A DNA stretch of 64,000 nucleotides from Sphingomonas sp. Root710 (GCF_001429065.1 NZ_LMIB01000012.1:752506-816505), one strand, 5' to 3'. Shown: positions 1 through 8,915, counted from the stretch's first letter. Numbers and translations: made by a program. The notes: a model not told the origin generated them from the sequence alone.

Positions 1-2264
1 GCGCCCATTCGGCCGATCTCGCCCAGATTCCGGCGGTCGCGGTCAAGAGCGTCGAAGTGCTGCGCGACGGCGCATCAGCGCAATATGGTTCGGACGCGAT
101 CGCGGGCGTCATCGCGATGACGCTGAAGACCGACGACAGCGGCATCAGCGGCTATGCGCGCTACGGCCAATATTATGAGGGCGACGGCAAGGACTATCAG
201 GTCGCGTTGAACGCGGGCTTCAAGCTCGGCGACACCGGCTTCATCAACGTCAGCGGCGAATATGTGAACTCGGGCAAGACCAGCCGCGGCGTCACCCGCC
301 CGGGCGCGTTGCAGCTGTCGATCGAGCAACCCAATATCGGCGTTCCGAAGCTCGCCCAGCGCTATGGCAATCCAGCGCTGGAATCGGAGCGCTTCTTCGT
401 CAACGGCGGCTTCGAGTTCGAGGACAGCAGCCTCTATTTCTTCGGCAACTACGGCCACAGCTTCCAGGAGGAGAGCTTCAACTACCGTCAATCGGTGAAC
501 GCCACCGGCTTCGGCAAGAACGGCATCTTCAACGACATCTTCACCGATTTCGACAATACCCTGCCCGGCATCCAGACCGGCGCGGCGGGCGGCAACGTCT
601 ATGCGCCGAACAGCTACGAGGTTTTGCCCGAATTCAGCGCCACACCGCGAGATTATACCCAGGTCAGCACGTGCGCCGATCCGCTCGTGCAGAACTTCAG
701 CTGCGTATATCCGGGCGGCTTTACGCCGATCTTCTTTGGTAAGATCGACGATATATCGGGCACGGTCGGTTATAAGGGGACGCTCGGCTTCGGGCTGAAC
801 TATGACATCAGCGCAGGTTATGGCCAGAACACGCTGGCCTATTCGCTGACCAACTCGATGAACCCATCGCTCGGCGTCAACTCGCCGAACGAGTTCTACC
901 TCGGCAAGCTGGAGCAGCGTGAAACCCTGTTCAACGCCGACTTCAGCTATCCATGGGAAGTCGGGCTTGCGAGCCCTATCACGATCGCCTTCGGCGGGCA
1001 GTTCCACCGCGAGTCCTATGAACTCGGGCTGGGCGATCCCGCCTCCTATGCGGTCGGTCCTTACACCGGCAACCTCGTGTTCCACCAGGATGGAACTCCT
1101 GTCCTCACGCGAGACTCCAACGGTAATTTGGTACAGCTCTCGACCGGCCAGCCGGTCGGCGCGAACGGCTTCCCCGGCTATGGTCCGGCGATTGCCGGCT
1201 CGAGCAGCCGGACATCCAAAGGCGTGTATATCGACATCGAAGGCGACATCACCGACGCCTTCTCGCTGGGCCTTGCCGGCCGCTACGAAAAGCTGAGCGA
1301 TTTCGGCAGCACGACCACCGGCAAGATCTCTGCGCGCTATGCCATTGCGGACTTCGTCGCGATCCGCGGCACGGCGAGCACCGGCTTCCGCGCCCCGACC
1401 CCCGGCCAGGTCAACACCAGCAGCATCGCGACCGTGTTCAATCCGGGCAATCCGAACGCCATCGAGTCGATGACGTTGCCCGTGTCGAGCCCGGTTGCCC
1501 AGTTCCTTGGCGCCGTACCGCTGACGCCGGAGAAATCGACCAACTTCAGCGGCGGCTTCGTGTTCACGCCGGCACCCGGAGCGACCCTCACCATCGATTA
1601 TTACAACATCGAGGTGCGCGATCGTATCGGCACGTCGGGGACGTTCACCGTCGTCGACGCGCAGCGCCCCACGCTGCAGGCGCTCGGTCTCGCCAACTAC
1701 GCGACCGTCAACGAGGTCCAGTTCCTGACCAACGCATTCAACACGCGCACCCAAGGCATCGACATCGTTGGCAGCTACCGGATGCCCACCGGCATGGGCA
1801 CGTTCAACACGACCTTCGCCTTCAATTACAACAAGAGCGAAGTCACCAAGCGCGACGCCACGATCATCACCAACACCAAGGTCTACCAGATCGAGAAAAC
1901 GCTGCCGAAATATCGCGCCATCCTGACCGAGAACTTCACCAGCGGTCCGCTCTCCGTCCTCGGGCGGGTCAACTGGTACAGCAAATACTCCACGGCTGAC
2001 GACGGCCCCGGCCCTAATGGCTATATCTCGGAGACGTTCAGCAGCGAGTTCGTGTTCGACATCGAGGCGAGCTACGAGGTGACCGAGAATTTCACCCTCT
2101 CGATCGGCGCCCAGAACCTGTTCGACAATTATCCCGACAAGATCACGCTCGGCGGAACCTTCCCCTCCACCGGCGGCCGTTTCACCGGCGACGTCTATCC
2201 GGACACTTCGCCCTTCGGGTTCAACGGCGGCTTCTATTACGCCAAGGTCGGCTTCAAGTTCTGA
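1..2264 (+). CDS. TonB-dependent receptor, 5' end outside window
   Basis: The frame is open from base 3, so the gene starts upstream; about 753 codons are visible. The first visible residues, with VLRDGASAQYGSDAIAG, match the conserved end of the TonB-receptor plug domain. The rest is a long alternating hydrophobic/polar chain typical of a 22-strand outer-membrane barrel and ends in an aromatic residue (VGFKF), as barrel proteins do. Signal peptide and TonB box would lie upstream. The family imports ligands across the outer membrane using TonB energy. The ligand is unknown; the amine-oxidation genes that follow suggest, by inference only, an amine or peptide-like compound. A good terminator follows, so it is probably not strictly in one operon with them. 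Confidence 0.93.
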   Translation, partial: AHSADLAQIPAVAVKSVEVLRDGASAQYGSDAIAGVIAMTLKTDDSGISGYARYGQYYEGDGKDYQVALNAGFKLGDTGFINVSGEYVNSGKTSRGVTRPGALQLSIEQPNIGVPKLAQRYGNPALESERFFVNGGFEFEDSSLYFFGNYGHSFQEESFNYRQSVNATGFGKNGIFNDIFTDFDNTLPGIQTGAAGGNVYAPNSYEVLPEFSATPRDYTQVSTCADPLVQNFSCVYPGGFTPIFFGKIDDISGTVGYKGTLGFGLNYDISAGYGQNTLAYSLTNSMNPSLGVNSPNEFYLGKLEQRETLFNADFSYPWEVGLASPITIAFGGQFHRESYELGLGDPASYAVGPYTGNLVFHQDGTPVLTRDSNGNLVQLSTGQPVGANGFPGYGPAIAGSSSRTSKGVYIDIEGDITDAFSLGLAGRYEKLSDFGSTTTGKISARYAIADFVAIRGTASTGFRAPTPGQVNTSSIATVFNPGNPNAIESMTLPVSSPVAQFLGAVPLTPEKSTNFSGGFVFTPAPGATLTIDYYNIEVRDRIGTSGTFTVVDAQRPTLQALGLANYATVNEVQFLTNAFNTRTQGIDIVGSYRMPTGMGTFNTTFAFNYNKSEVTKRDATIITNTKVYQIEKTLPKYRAILTENFTSGPLSVLGRVNWYSKYSTADDGPGPNGYISETFSSEFVFDIEASYEVTENFTLSIGAQNLFDNYPDKITLGGTFPSTGGRFTGDVYPDTSPFGFNGGFYYAKVGFKF

Positions 2265-2276
2265 TCCGGCGCTACG

Positions 2277-2314
2277 GGCCGGGGGCGATTCACGTCGCTC
2301 CCGGCCTTTCTTTT
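2277..2314 (+). terminator. Rho-independent terminator after the TonB receptor
   Basis: A GC-rich stem (GGCCGGGGGCGA pairing with TCGCTCCCGGCC, loop TTCACG) is followed at once by a T-rich run (TTTCTTTTCT). It lies 13 bases after the receptor stop codon and about 40 bases before the next gene. Confidence 0.8.
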
Positions 2315-2355
2315 CTATAAATAATGTTTCCTGATAGCATCGCGAAGGAGCGATA

Positions 2356-3966
2356 ATGGGCGAATCTGACATGGGATCGGCAGCGGACGGCCTGTCCCGG
2401 CGCATCTTCCTCGAAAAGCTGGCCAAGATCGGCGGGACCGCGGCGCTGCTGGCGGGCATGGACGCGCTCGGCTTCGGTATCGGATCGGCGATGGCTGCGC
2501 CGCCCAAGCTGGGCGGCACGCCGAAGCAGAAGAAGGTCATCGTGCTCGGGGCGGGCAATGCCGGTCTCGCCTCGGCCTATGAGCTCACCCAGTCCGGCTA
2601 TGACGTGGCCGTGATCGAGGCGCGCAGCTTTCCCGGCGGACGCGCGCAGACCGCGCGCAAGGGCTTCACCCTGACCGAGCTGGGTGGCGCCACCCAGACC
2701 TGCGATTTCGACGAGGGGCTCTATATCAACCATGGCCCTTGGCGGATTCCCTATCACCATCATTCGACGCTGCACTACACCCGCAAATTCGGGGTTCCGC
2801 TGGAGCTTTTCAACAACGACAACGACGCCTCCTTCCTCTATTTCGAACGCGGGACCGGCCCGCTCGCGGGCAAGCGCGTCCGCAAGGCCGAGGTCGCCGC
2901 CGACATGCTCGGCTATAGTTCGGAAATCCTCGCCAAGCTGTCGCGGCAGGGCGCGCTCGACGCCCGCTTCGGCATCGAGGACAAGGAGAAGTTCATCGAG
3001 TTCCTGGTCGACTTTGGCGCACTGTCGAAAAAGGATCTAAATTACACGGGCGCGGAGGGACGCGGATATCTCGTCGAACCCGGCGCGGGGGTCGATCCCG
3101 GGCCCGGCAAGCCGTCGGTTCCCTACAAGATGAACGATCTGCTCGACAGCGGCCTGGGCCATATGCTGTCCAGCGTCGCGCGCGAATGGACGCAGCAGCG
3201 CACGATGTTCCAGCCGGTGCAGGGCATGGAACAGATTCCCAAGGCGATCGCCCGTAACCTTCCCAAGGGGATGATCCGCTACAAGACCGAGGTGCAGCGC
3301 ATCCGCCAATCGCCCGACGGCGTGACGGTGGACGTCCTCCGCAACGGCAAGCCCGAGACGATCAGCGCCGACTGGTGCATCTGCACCATCCCGCTGTCGG
3401 TGCTGAAGGGGATCGACCATGGCCTGTCGCCGGCCTTCGCGGCGGCGCTGGCCAAGTGCGCCTATGCGCCGGTCGGCAAGATCGGCCTCCAGATGAAGCG
3501 CCGCTTCTGGGAGGAGGATCATGGCATCTATGGCGGGCACGTCTTCTGCGACAATCCCGACGTCAATAACATCGCCTTTCCGTCGACCGGCTGGCAGGGG
3601 CAGAAGGGCGTGCTGCTCGGCTATTACAACTTCATCGCCAACGCCGCGAAGGTATCGGCGAAGACGCCCGCCGAACGCGCCGAGATGGCCGTCGCCTATG
3701 GCGAGAAGATCTTCCCCGGCGCCTATCGCGACAGCTATGAAAACAGCTTCTCGGTCGCATGGCACCGGGTGAAATATAATCTCGGCGGCTGGGGGATGTG
3801 GAGCGACGAGGCGCGCGCCACCGCTTATCCGGTGCTCACCGAACCCGATGGCCGCATCTATCTGGCGGGAGAACATATGAGCTATATTGGCGGCTGGCAG
3901 GCGGGCGCGTTCGAAAGCGCCTGGCAACAGATCGAACGGCTGCATGCCCGGGCGATGAAGGGCTGA
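2356..3966 (+). CDS. Tat-exported FAD-dependent amine oxidase/dehydrogenase family protein
   Basis: 536 residues. The N-terminus carries a twin-arginine motif (SRRIFLEKL, residues 14-22) and a hydrophobic segment ending near AMA at 45-47, so a folded flavoprotein is probably exported to the periplasm. A Rossmann FAD motif (GAGNAG at 65-70, acidic E88 ending strand 2) and a C-terminal FAD motif (IYLAGEHMSYIGGWQAGAFES) place it in the flavin amine oxidase family. The start ATG follows AAGGAG (2345-2350) by five bases. The gene overlaps the following cytochrome c gene (TGATG), and a RidA gene comes next. I infer a dehydrogenase that oxidises an amine or amino acid and passes electrons to the cytochrome. 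The substrate cannot be read from sequence. Confidence 0.85.
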   Translation: MGESDMGSAADGLSRRIFLEKLAKIGGTAALLAGMDALGFGIGSAMAAPPKLGGTPKQKKVIVLGAGNAGLASAYELTQSGYDVAVIEARSFPGGRAQTARKGFTLTELGGATQTCDFDEGLYINHGPWRIPYHHHSTLHYTRKFGVPLELFNNDNDASFLYFERGTGPLAGKRVRKAEVAADMLGYSSEILAKLSRQGALDARFGIEDKEKFIEFLVDFGALSKKDLNYTGAEGRGYLVEPGAGVDPGPGKPSVPYKMNDLLDSGLGHMLSSVAREWTQQRTMFQPVQGMEQIPKAIARNLPKGMIRYKTEVQRIRQSPDGVTVDVLRNGKPETISADWCICTIPLSVLKGIDHGLSPAFAAALAKCAYAPVGKIGLQMKRRFWEEDHGIYGGHVFCDNPDVNNIAFPSTGWQGQKGVLLGYYNFIANAAKVSAKTPAERAEMAVAYGEKIFPGAYRDSYENSFSVAWHRVKYNLGGWGMWSDEARATAYPVLTEPDGRIYLAGEHMSYIGGWQAGAFESAWQQIERLHARAMKG

Positions 3967-4385
3967 TGGCGATGCGCACGATGTTTTGCACCATCGCGCT
4001 GACCGGGCTGGCGGCGGCGAGCGCCATCGCCCTGCCCGCGCAGGAGCCCGCCGCCGCGCCCGACCCCGCCAAGGTCTTCAGCGACAATTGCGCCGCCTGT
4101 CACCAGGAGGACGGCAAGGGCATCGAGGGCGCATTCCCGGCGCTGGCCGGCGACGCCTTCGTAAAGGGGTCGCCGGGCCCGGCGATCCACGTCGTGCTCG
4201 AGGGCCGCGCGGGCATGCCGACCTTCAAGGGCGACCTTACCGACGCCCAGATCGCCGCCGCGCTCACCCATGTCCGCACCAGCTGGGGCAATGCCGAAAC
4301 GCCGGTCACGACCGCGCAGGTCGCCCGCATGCGTAGCGGCGAGGCCCCTGATCCGACCGACACCAAAGTCATTTCCGCCCACTGA
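3966..4385 (+). CDS. Small periplasmic c-type cytochrome
   Basis: 139 residues from the ATG that overlaps the upstream stop (TGATG); a second ATG two codons later is also possible. A Sec signal peptide (about residues 1-25) precedes one haem-binding motif CAACH at 42-46. A Met in GRAGMPTF is the likely sixth haem ligand. The fold is class I cytochrome c (cytochrome_CBB3-like). Its tight coupling to the flavoprotein suggests it is the electron acceptor for that enzyme, feeding the terminal oxidases. That pairing is inference from gene order. Confidence 0.88.
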   Translation: MAMRTMFCTIALTGLAAASAIALPAQEPAAAPDPAKVFSDNCAACHQEDGKGIEGAFPALAGDAFVKGSPGPAIHVVLEGRAGMPTFKGDLTDAQIAAALTHVRTSWGNAETPVTTAQVARMRSGEAPDPTDTKVISAH

Positions 4386-4402
4386 CCCCTGAGGAGTTCA
4401 CC

Positions 4403-4921
4403 ATGAAGACGATGAAGATCGCGGCCGCCGCGCTCGCCCTGACCATGCTTGCGGGTCCCCTGTTCGCCGTCCCGCCAGCGCCGGTCGAGAAGCTCACCAG
4501 CACCGGCCCCGACGGCAAGCCCGGCGCAATCCTGAAGGGGGCGATCGTGCCTCCGGGCTATGACACCTTCTACCTGTCGGGCCAGCTCGCCGATCCGATC
4601 GACCCCGCCAAGAAAGCGACCGTGGAGGATTTCGGCGACACCAAGACCCAGACGATCAGCACCCTCACCAAGATCAAGGCGTTGCTCGAGGAAAAGGGCT
4701 ACAAGCTGTCCGATGTCGTGAAGATGACCGCTTTCCTCGCCGCCGATCCCAAGCTCGGCAAGATGGACTTCAAGGGCTACATGGAAGGCTTTCTGCAGTT
4801 CTTCAACACCGCCGAGAACCCGAGCACCGTCGCCCGTTCGACGGTGATGGTCGCCGCGCTGGTGCAGCCGATGTATCTCGTGGAGCTGGAAGTGACGGCG
4901 GTGAAACCGGCCAAGAAGTGA
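4403..4921 (+). CDS. Exported RidA-family (YjgF/Rid) protein
   Basis: 172 residues with a clear Sec signal peptide (MKTMKIAAAALALTMLAGPLFA). The mature part is a Rid-domain protein. The arginine that binds the substrate carboxylate in catalytic RidA enzymes appears to be present (R145 in VARST) with the following acidic residue E161. RidA proteins hydrolyse reactive enamines/imines to ketones and ammonia. An exported copy next to an exported amine-oxidising flavoprotein is chemically sensible, because such enzymes release imines. A GAGGAG ribosome-binding site lies at 4390-4395, seven bases before the ATG. Confidence 0.87.
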   Translation: MKTMKIAAAALALTMLAGPLFAVPPAPVEKLTSTGPDGKPGAILKGAIVPPGYDTFYLSGQLADPIDPAKKATVEDFGDTKTQTISTLTKIKALLEEKGYKLSDVVKMTAFLAADPKLGKMDFKGYMEGFLQFFNTAENPSTVARSTVMVAALVQPMYLVELEVTAVKPAKK

Positions 4922-4925
4922 CGGT

Positions 4926-5044
4926 CCTCCCCTCCCTGCCAAGGGAGGGGATCGAGGGGTGGGTCTGGCCGACTGGGGTGGCAGGCTGATTTGCCATCGC
5001 GCGGGGTAACCCACCCCCTACCCCTCCCTTGGCAGGGAGGGGAG
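4926..5044. repeat. Inverted-repeat element, G/C-run family
   Basis: Two arms in opposite orientation (CTCCCTGCCAAGGGAGGGG at about 4932-4950 and its complement at about 5022-5040) flank a less symmetric middle that contains GGGTGGGT and ACCCACCCCCTACCCC. Each arm is itself a small hairpin. It fills the gap between two convergent genes and could end transcription from both sides. Related copies are at 7456-7478 and 33650-33780. Confidence 0.7.
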
Positions 5045-5046
5045 TT

Positions 5047-5556
5047 TTAGAAAATCTCCACCGCATCCCCGGGCGCGAGTTGCGCCAGCAGCGCCAGCAG
5101 ATCCGGCTTCTCGACCGCGACGCAGCCCGCGGTCGGGCGCCCCTCGCTGCAATGGAGGAAGATCGCACTGCCCATGCCGTCGACGGGCGGCGCGTCATTG
5201 TGGCCGAGGATGACGATCACGTCATAGGCTCCGTCATCGCGGACCAGCCGCTCGGCAGAGAAACCATGCGGGTGGCGCACCGGGCGGTTATAATCAGGAT
5301 CGCCCGCGCCGTCCGACCAGCCGTCATCGTCGCGTATCCAGCGCCAGGGCAACCGAAACCCCGGCGGCGGCGCGGCCCTGCCGGGCCGGAACAATACGGT
5401 GCGGATCGGCCAGCAGCCGAGCGGGGTCATCCCGTCGCCCTCGCGCTTGTCGGCGGCGGGGCCCGCGCCCGAACGCCCGATCGCGCAGGGGATCGTCGTT
5501 CCATCGGGGCCGGTCAGGGTCAGCGCCGCGCTGTCGACGCGGACCGCGCGGTTCAT
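5047..5556 (-). CDS. L,D-transpeptidase (YkuD domain) family protein
   Basis: 169 residues, starting at the ATG that overlaps the ribA stop codon (ATGA). The C-terminal half carries the YkuD signature: H135 (IFLHC) and catalytic C145 in TAGCVAV. The family makes 3-3 cross-links in peptidoglycan or attaches proteins to it, in the periplasm. I see no signal peptide or membrane segment at the N-terminus (MNRAVRVDSAALTL), which is odd for a periplasmic enzyme. Either export is non-classical or it acts on cytoplasmic muropeptides. It is the last gene of the minus-strand xthA-ribA run. Confidence 0.82.
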   Translation of the reverse strand: MNRAVRVDSAALTLTGPDGTTIPCAIGRSGAGPAADKREGDGMTPLGCWPIRTVLFRPGRAAPPPGFRLPWRWIRDDDGWSDGAGDPDYNRPVRHPHGFSAERLVRDDGAYDVIVILGHNDAPPVDGMGSAIFLHCSEGRPTAGCVAVEKPDLLALLAQLAPGDAVEIF

Positions 5557-6614
5557 AGCTGGTGGCCGGTACGGTCGCGCTTGGTGGCGAGATAGGCGCT
5601 GTTGTGCGGATTCTCGCCCATCTTGTGCGGGACCCTTTCGACCACCGCGATACCGGCACCTTCGAGCCCGGCGACCTTCTGCGGATTGTTGGTCATCAAC
5701 CGGACGCTGAGCTGGCCGAGCAGCGCCAGCATCCGCGCCGCCACCCGGAAGTCGCGCTCGTCGACCCCGAAGCCCAGCCGGAGATTGGCGTCGACCGTGT
5801 CGAAGCCCTGATCCTGCAAGGCATAGGCGCGCAGCTTGTTGATCAGGCCGATGCCGCGCCCTTCCTGCCGCAGATAGAGGAGGATGCCCCAGTTGGCATG
5901 GGTCATAGCGTCGAGTGCCCCGGCGAGCTGGGGCCCGCAATCGCATTTGAGCGAGCCGAGCACGTCGCCGGTCAGGCATTCGCTGTGCAGCCGGACGAGC
6001 GGCGGGGTGCCGTCGGGGGTGCCGATGATCAGCGCGACATGCTCGGCGGCGTCGGCGACATGGCGAAAGGCGACGATCTCGGCCTTCTCGCTGACCGCAA
6101 CAGGCAGGCGCGCCTGCGAGGCGATGACAAGGTGCGCGGGATCCTCATAATCGTCGAGCGCACCTGCCTCGACCTCGGTCTCGGCGGGACCGCCCGGCGT
6201 CACGAACAGTGCGGGGAGCAGGCCCGCCAGCCGCGCGAGGCGGAGCGCCGCCGCCGCCGCCTCGGGCATGGCGACCGGCTTGGCGCGAAACGGCCCCTTC
6301 AAAGGCGTCGCCATATCGCGAACCGGATCGGCGAGTGCGATCGCGGTCGGCAGGTCGAGCCACGGCACGCGCTCGATCAGCGCCGGGCTAGCCGGGCTCG
6401 CCGCTTCGCGCTGGTTGGCAAGGTTGAGTGTCGCGGCGCGCGCGGCCGAGAGCAGCACGTCGGCGGGCTGCGCGGCATCGAACTGCGCGAGCGTCACATC
6501 GTTCGCGGTTTCCACCGCGAGGAGCACCAGCCGCCCCGCACCGACGGTCACCGCAACCGGCCAGCCGCGCTTGAGCGCGTCGATGGCGCGCGCGGTGTCG
6601 CGGGCGCCGCTCAC
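5553..6614 (-). CDS. ribA: GTP cyclohydrolase II with N-terminal RibB-like region
   Basis: 353 residues from a GTG that overlaps the xthA stop (GTGA). The C-terminal half has the GTP cyclohydrolase II hallmarks: zinc ligands C213, C224 and C226 (HSEC, LKCDCGPQ) and the catalytic loop RQEGRGIGL near 246-254. It makes the first riboflavin intermediate (2,5-diamino-6-ribosylamino-pyrimidinone phosphate) from GTP. The first roughly 150 residues look like a degenerate 3,4-dihydroxy-2-butanone-4-phosphate synthase (RibB) domain: the opening ARAIDALKRGWPVAV and the AVETANDVT segment keep the general layout without the acidic catalytic motif. ribF, later in the pathway, lies at 9114. Confidence 0.93.
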   Translation of the reverse strand: MSGARDTARAIDALKRGWPVAVTVGAGRLVLLAVETANDVTLAQFDAAQPADVLLSAARAATLNLANQREAASPASPALIERVPWLDLPTAIALADPVRDMATPLKGPFRAKPVAMPEAAAAALRLARLAGLLPALFVTPGGPAETEVEAGALDDYEDPAHLVIASQARLPVAVSEKAEIVAFRHVADAAEHVALIIGTPDGTPPLVRLHSECLTGDVLGSLKCDCGPQLAGALDAMTHANWGILLYLRQEGRGIGLINKLRAYALQDQGFDTVDANLRLGFGVDERDFRVAARMLALLGQLSVRLMTNNPQKVAGLEGAGIAVVERVPHKMGENPHNSAYLATKRDRTGHQL

Positions 6615-7402
6615 ACGTCGAGCTCTGTGATCAGCGGGATATGGTCCGACGGCTTGATCCACGAGCGGCACGGCTCGCAGACATAATGGTTGGTCGCCTT
6701 CGGCGCGAGGCTTGGGCTTGCCCACATATGGTCGAGCCGCCGCCCGCGATCGGATTCGGCCCAGTCCTGTGCGCGGTAGCTCCACCAGGTGTAGAGCCGT
6801 TCGGGCGCGGGGATGAAGTGGCGGCCGAGATCGACCCAGTCATGGCTCGCCTGGAGCCGGTTGAGCGTCTCGACCTCGATCGGGGTGTGGCTAACCACGT
6901 TGAGCAGCTGCTTGTGGCTCCACACATCGCATTCGAGCGGGGCGATGTTGAAGTCGCCGACGAGCAGGGTGGGCTCCTTGAGCTCTTCGGACCAGCGGAT
7001 CATCCGTCCGAGGAAGTCGAGCTTCTGGCCGAATTTCGGGTTGAGATCGCGATCGGGGATGTCACCACCGGCGGGGACATAGACATTCTCCAGCCTGATC
7101 CCGCAATCGAGCCGCACACCGACATGGCGCGCCTCGCCATTGTCCTGCCAGTCATGCTTGCCATGATCGTATAGCGGCAGTTTCGAGATGATTCCGACGC
7201 CGTGGTGCATCGGCTGGCCGTTGATCTCGAAATGCGTGTAACCGATGTCACGGAACATCTGGAACGGGAAGGTGTCGTCGCGGACCTTGGTCTCTTGCAG
7301 GCAGAGGATATCGACCTGCTGCTCCTCCAGGAACTGCTTGACGATATCGATGCGGGCGCGGACCGAATTGATGTTCCAGGACGCGATCTTGAGCTTTGCC
7401 AT
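6611..7402 (-). CDS. xthA: Exodeoxyribonuclease III
   Basis: 263 residues of the exonuclease-endonuclease-phosphatase fold. The start (MAKLKIASWNINSVRAR) is the family's usual N-terminus. LQETKV carries the metal-binding Glu, GDFNIAP the catalytic Asp/Asn, and SDHIPL near the C-terminus the catalytic Asp-His pair. It is an AP endonuclease and 3'-5' exonuclease in cytoplasmic base-excision repair. Its stop codon overlaps the GTG start of ribA, so the two genes are likely translationally coupled. Confidence 0.95.
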   Translation of the reverse strand: MAKLKIASWNINSVRARIDIVKQFLEEQQVDILCLQETKVRDDTFPFQMFRDIGYTHFEINGQPMHHGVGIISKLPLYDHGKHDWQDNGEARHVGVRLDCGIRLENVYVPAGGDIPDRDLNPKFGQKLDFLGRMIRWSEELKEPTLLVGDFNIAPLECDVWSHKQLLNVVSHTPIEVETLNRLQASHDWVDLGRHFIPAPERLYTWWSYRAQDWAESDRGRRLDHMWASPSLAPKATNHYVCEPCRSWIKPSDHIPLITELDV

Positions 7403-7455
7403 GAGGGGGCGATGTAGCGAGGCCGTTGGGCGATTGCCAGTGCTTCGACAGATAT

Positions 7456-7478
7456 CCCCGTCCCTTGAAGGGAGGGGG
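7456..7478. repeat. Half copy of the G/C-run inverted repeat
   Basis: CCCCGTCCCTTGAAGGGAGGGG forms one near-perfect hairpin and is followed by GCGGCTACCCACCTCCC, as in the longer element at 4926. It lies between divergent xthA and thyA, just upstream of the thyA start. Confidence 0.55.
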
Positions 7479-7500
7479 GAAATGCGGCTACCCACCTCCC

Positions 7501-8430
7501 ATGACCGAGCATCCCGAACAGCAATATCTCGATGCCATGGCGCGGGCCTGGTATGGCGGTGACGAGCGGGTCGACCGGACCGGCGTGGGCACCCGCGCGC
7601 TGTTCGGCGTGCAGATGCGCTTCGATCTCTCCGACGGTACGGTCCCGCTGATCACCACCAAGAAGATCTTCTGGAAGTCGGCGATCAAGGAACTGATCTG
7701 GTTCCTGTCGGGCGACACCAACATCCGCCCGCTGGTGATGCAGAAGGTCCATATCTGGACCGACTGGCCGCTCGACGAATATCGCAAGGCGACCGGCGAG
7801 GATATCGACCGCGACGATTTCGAACGCCGCATCATCGAGGACGCGGAATTCGCGAAGCAATGGGGCGATCTCGGTCCGGTCTATGGCAAGCAATGGGTCG
7901 ACTGGCCGCGCTACACGCCGACCGGCAAGGACGGGCTCTACAAGCGCGAGGACAAGGGCATCAACCAGATCGCCGAGCTGGTCGAGATGATCCGCACCAA
8001 TCCGGGGTCGCGGCGGCTGATCTTCACCGGCTGGAACGTGCCCGAACTGCCCGGCATGGCGCTGCCCCCCTGCCACATGACCTATCAATATCATGTCGCC
8101 AACGGGCGGCTGTCGGGCATCCTCTACCAGCGGTCGTGCGACCTTGGCCTCGGCTTTCCGTTCAACATTTTCGAAGCAGCGGTGCTGATCCGCATGCTGG
8201 CGCAGCAGACCGATCTGGAGCCCGGCGAGCTGGTCTGGATGGGCGCGGACACCCATGTCTATTCGAACCACGGCCATCTGGTGGAAGAACAGCTGTCGCG
8301 CACGCCGCGCAATTTTCCGAAGCTGAGCTTCGCGCGCAGGCCGTCGAGCATGTTTGCCTATGCGCTCGACGACTTCGTGATCGAGGGTTACGACCCGCAC
8401 CCGCACATCAAGGCCGAGGTGGCGGTGTGA
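7501..8430 (+). CDS. thyA: Thymidylate synthase
   Basis: 309 residues. Classical folate-dependent enzyme, converting dUMP to dTMP with 5,10-methylene-tetrahydrofolate. The N-terminal arginine loop (DRTGVGT), the active-site cysteine region (MALPPCHMTYQYHV) and the dUMP-binding QRSCDLGLGFPFNI segment are all visible. It contains an insert around YRKATGEDIDRDDFERRI that is common in proteobacterial enzymes. The first ATG giving the canonical N-terminus (MTEHPEQQYLDAM) was chosen. It overlaps folA by GTGA, pairing dTMP synthesis with the reductase that recycles its dihydrofolate product. Confidence 0.96.
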   Translation: MTEHPEQQYLDAMARAWYGGDERVDRTGVGTRALFGVQMRFDLSDGTVPLITTKKIFWKSAIKELIWFLSGDTNIRPLVMQKVHIWTDWPLDEYRKATGEDIDRDDFERRIIEDAEFAKQWGDLGPVYGKQWVDWPRYTPTGKDGLYKREDKGINQIAELVEMIRTNPGSRRLIFTGWNVPELPGMALPPCHMTYQYHVANGRLSGILYQRSCDLGLGFPFNIFEAAVLIRMLAQQTDLEPGELVWMGADTHVYSNHGHLVEEQLSRTPRNFPKLSFARRPSSMFAYALDDFVIEGYDPHPHIKAEVAV

Positions 8431-8915
8431 CCAGGCCCGAAGTGGTGTTCGTCCTTGCCCGCGCGCGCAATGGCGTGATCGGGCGCGACGGCGACCTGCC
8501 CTGGCGGCTTCCGGCGGACCTGAAGCACTTCAAGGCGCTGACGCAGGGCGCGCCGATGCTGATGGGCCGCAAGACCTTCGAGAGCCTGCCCGGCCTGCTG
8601 CCCGGCCGCCGCCATATCGTGCTGACCCGTGATACGGGGTGGAGTGCGGAAGGGGCTGAGGTGGTCCACGACGCAGACGCCGCGATCGCCGCGGCGGAGG
8701 ACGAACGGCTGTCGGTGGTCGGGGGCGCGGAGATCTATGCGCTGCTGCTGCCCCGCGCCGACCGGATCGAAATGACCGAGGTCGACGACGCACCCGAAGG
8801 CGACACGGTGGTGCCGCCCTTCGATCCCGCCGTCTGGCGCGAAGATGCGCGCGAGGAGCACGCGGCGGCGGATGAGCGACCCGGATTCGCTTTCGTGACG
8901 CTGCGGCGGCGTTGA
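8427..8915 (+). CDS. folA: Dihydrofolate reductase
   Basis: 162 residues from a GTG overlapping the thyA stop (GTGA). The N-terminus VVFVLARARNGVIGRDGDLPW holds the NADPH-binding and Met20-loop motif, with the substrate-binding Asp in the LPADLKHFK helix. MGRKTFESL and VVGGAEIY complete the cofactor site. It reduces dihydrofolate to tetrahydrofolate in the cytoplasm. The thyA-folA pair is a common operon. Confidence 0.95.
   Translation: MTRPEVVFVLARARNGVIGRDGDLPWRLPADLKHFKALTQGAPMLMGRKTFESLPGLLPGRRHIVLTRDTGWSAEGAEVVHDADAAIAAAEDERLSVVGGAEIYALLLPRADRIEMTEVDDAPEGDTVVPPFDPAVWREDAREEHAAADERPGFAFVTLRRR

Noticed and set aside
75-2558. Very long open frame antisense to the TonB receptor
   Set aside because: It mirrors codon periodicity of the GC-rich receptor gene, has no motif or start signal, and its product is an Arg/Ala/Glu-rich low-information sequence.
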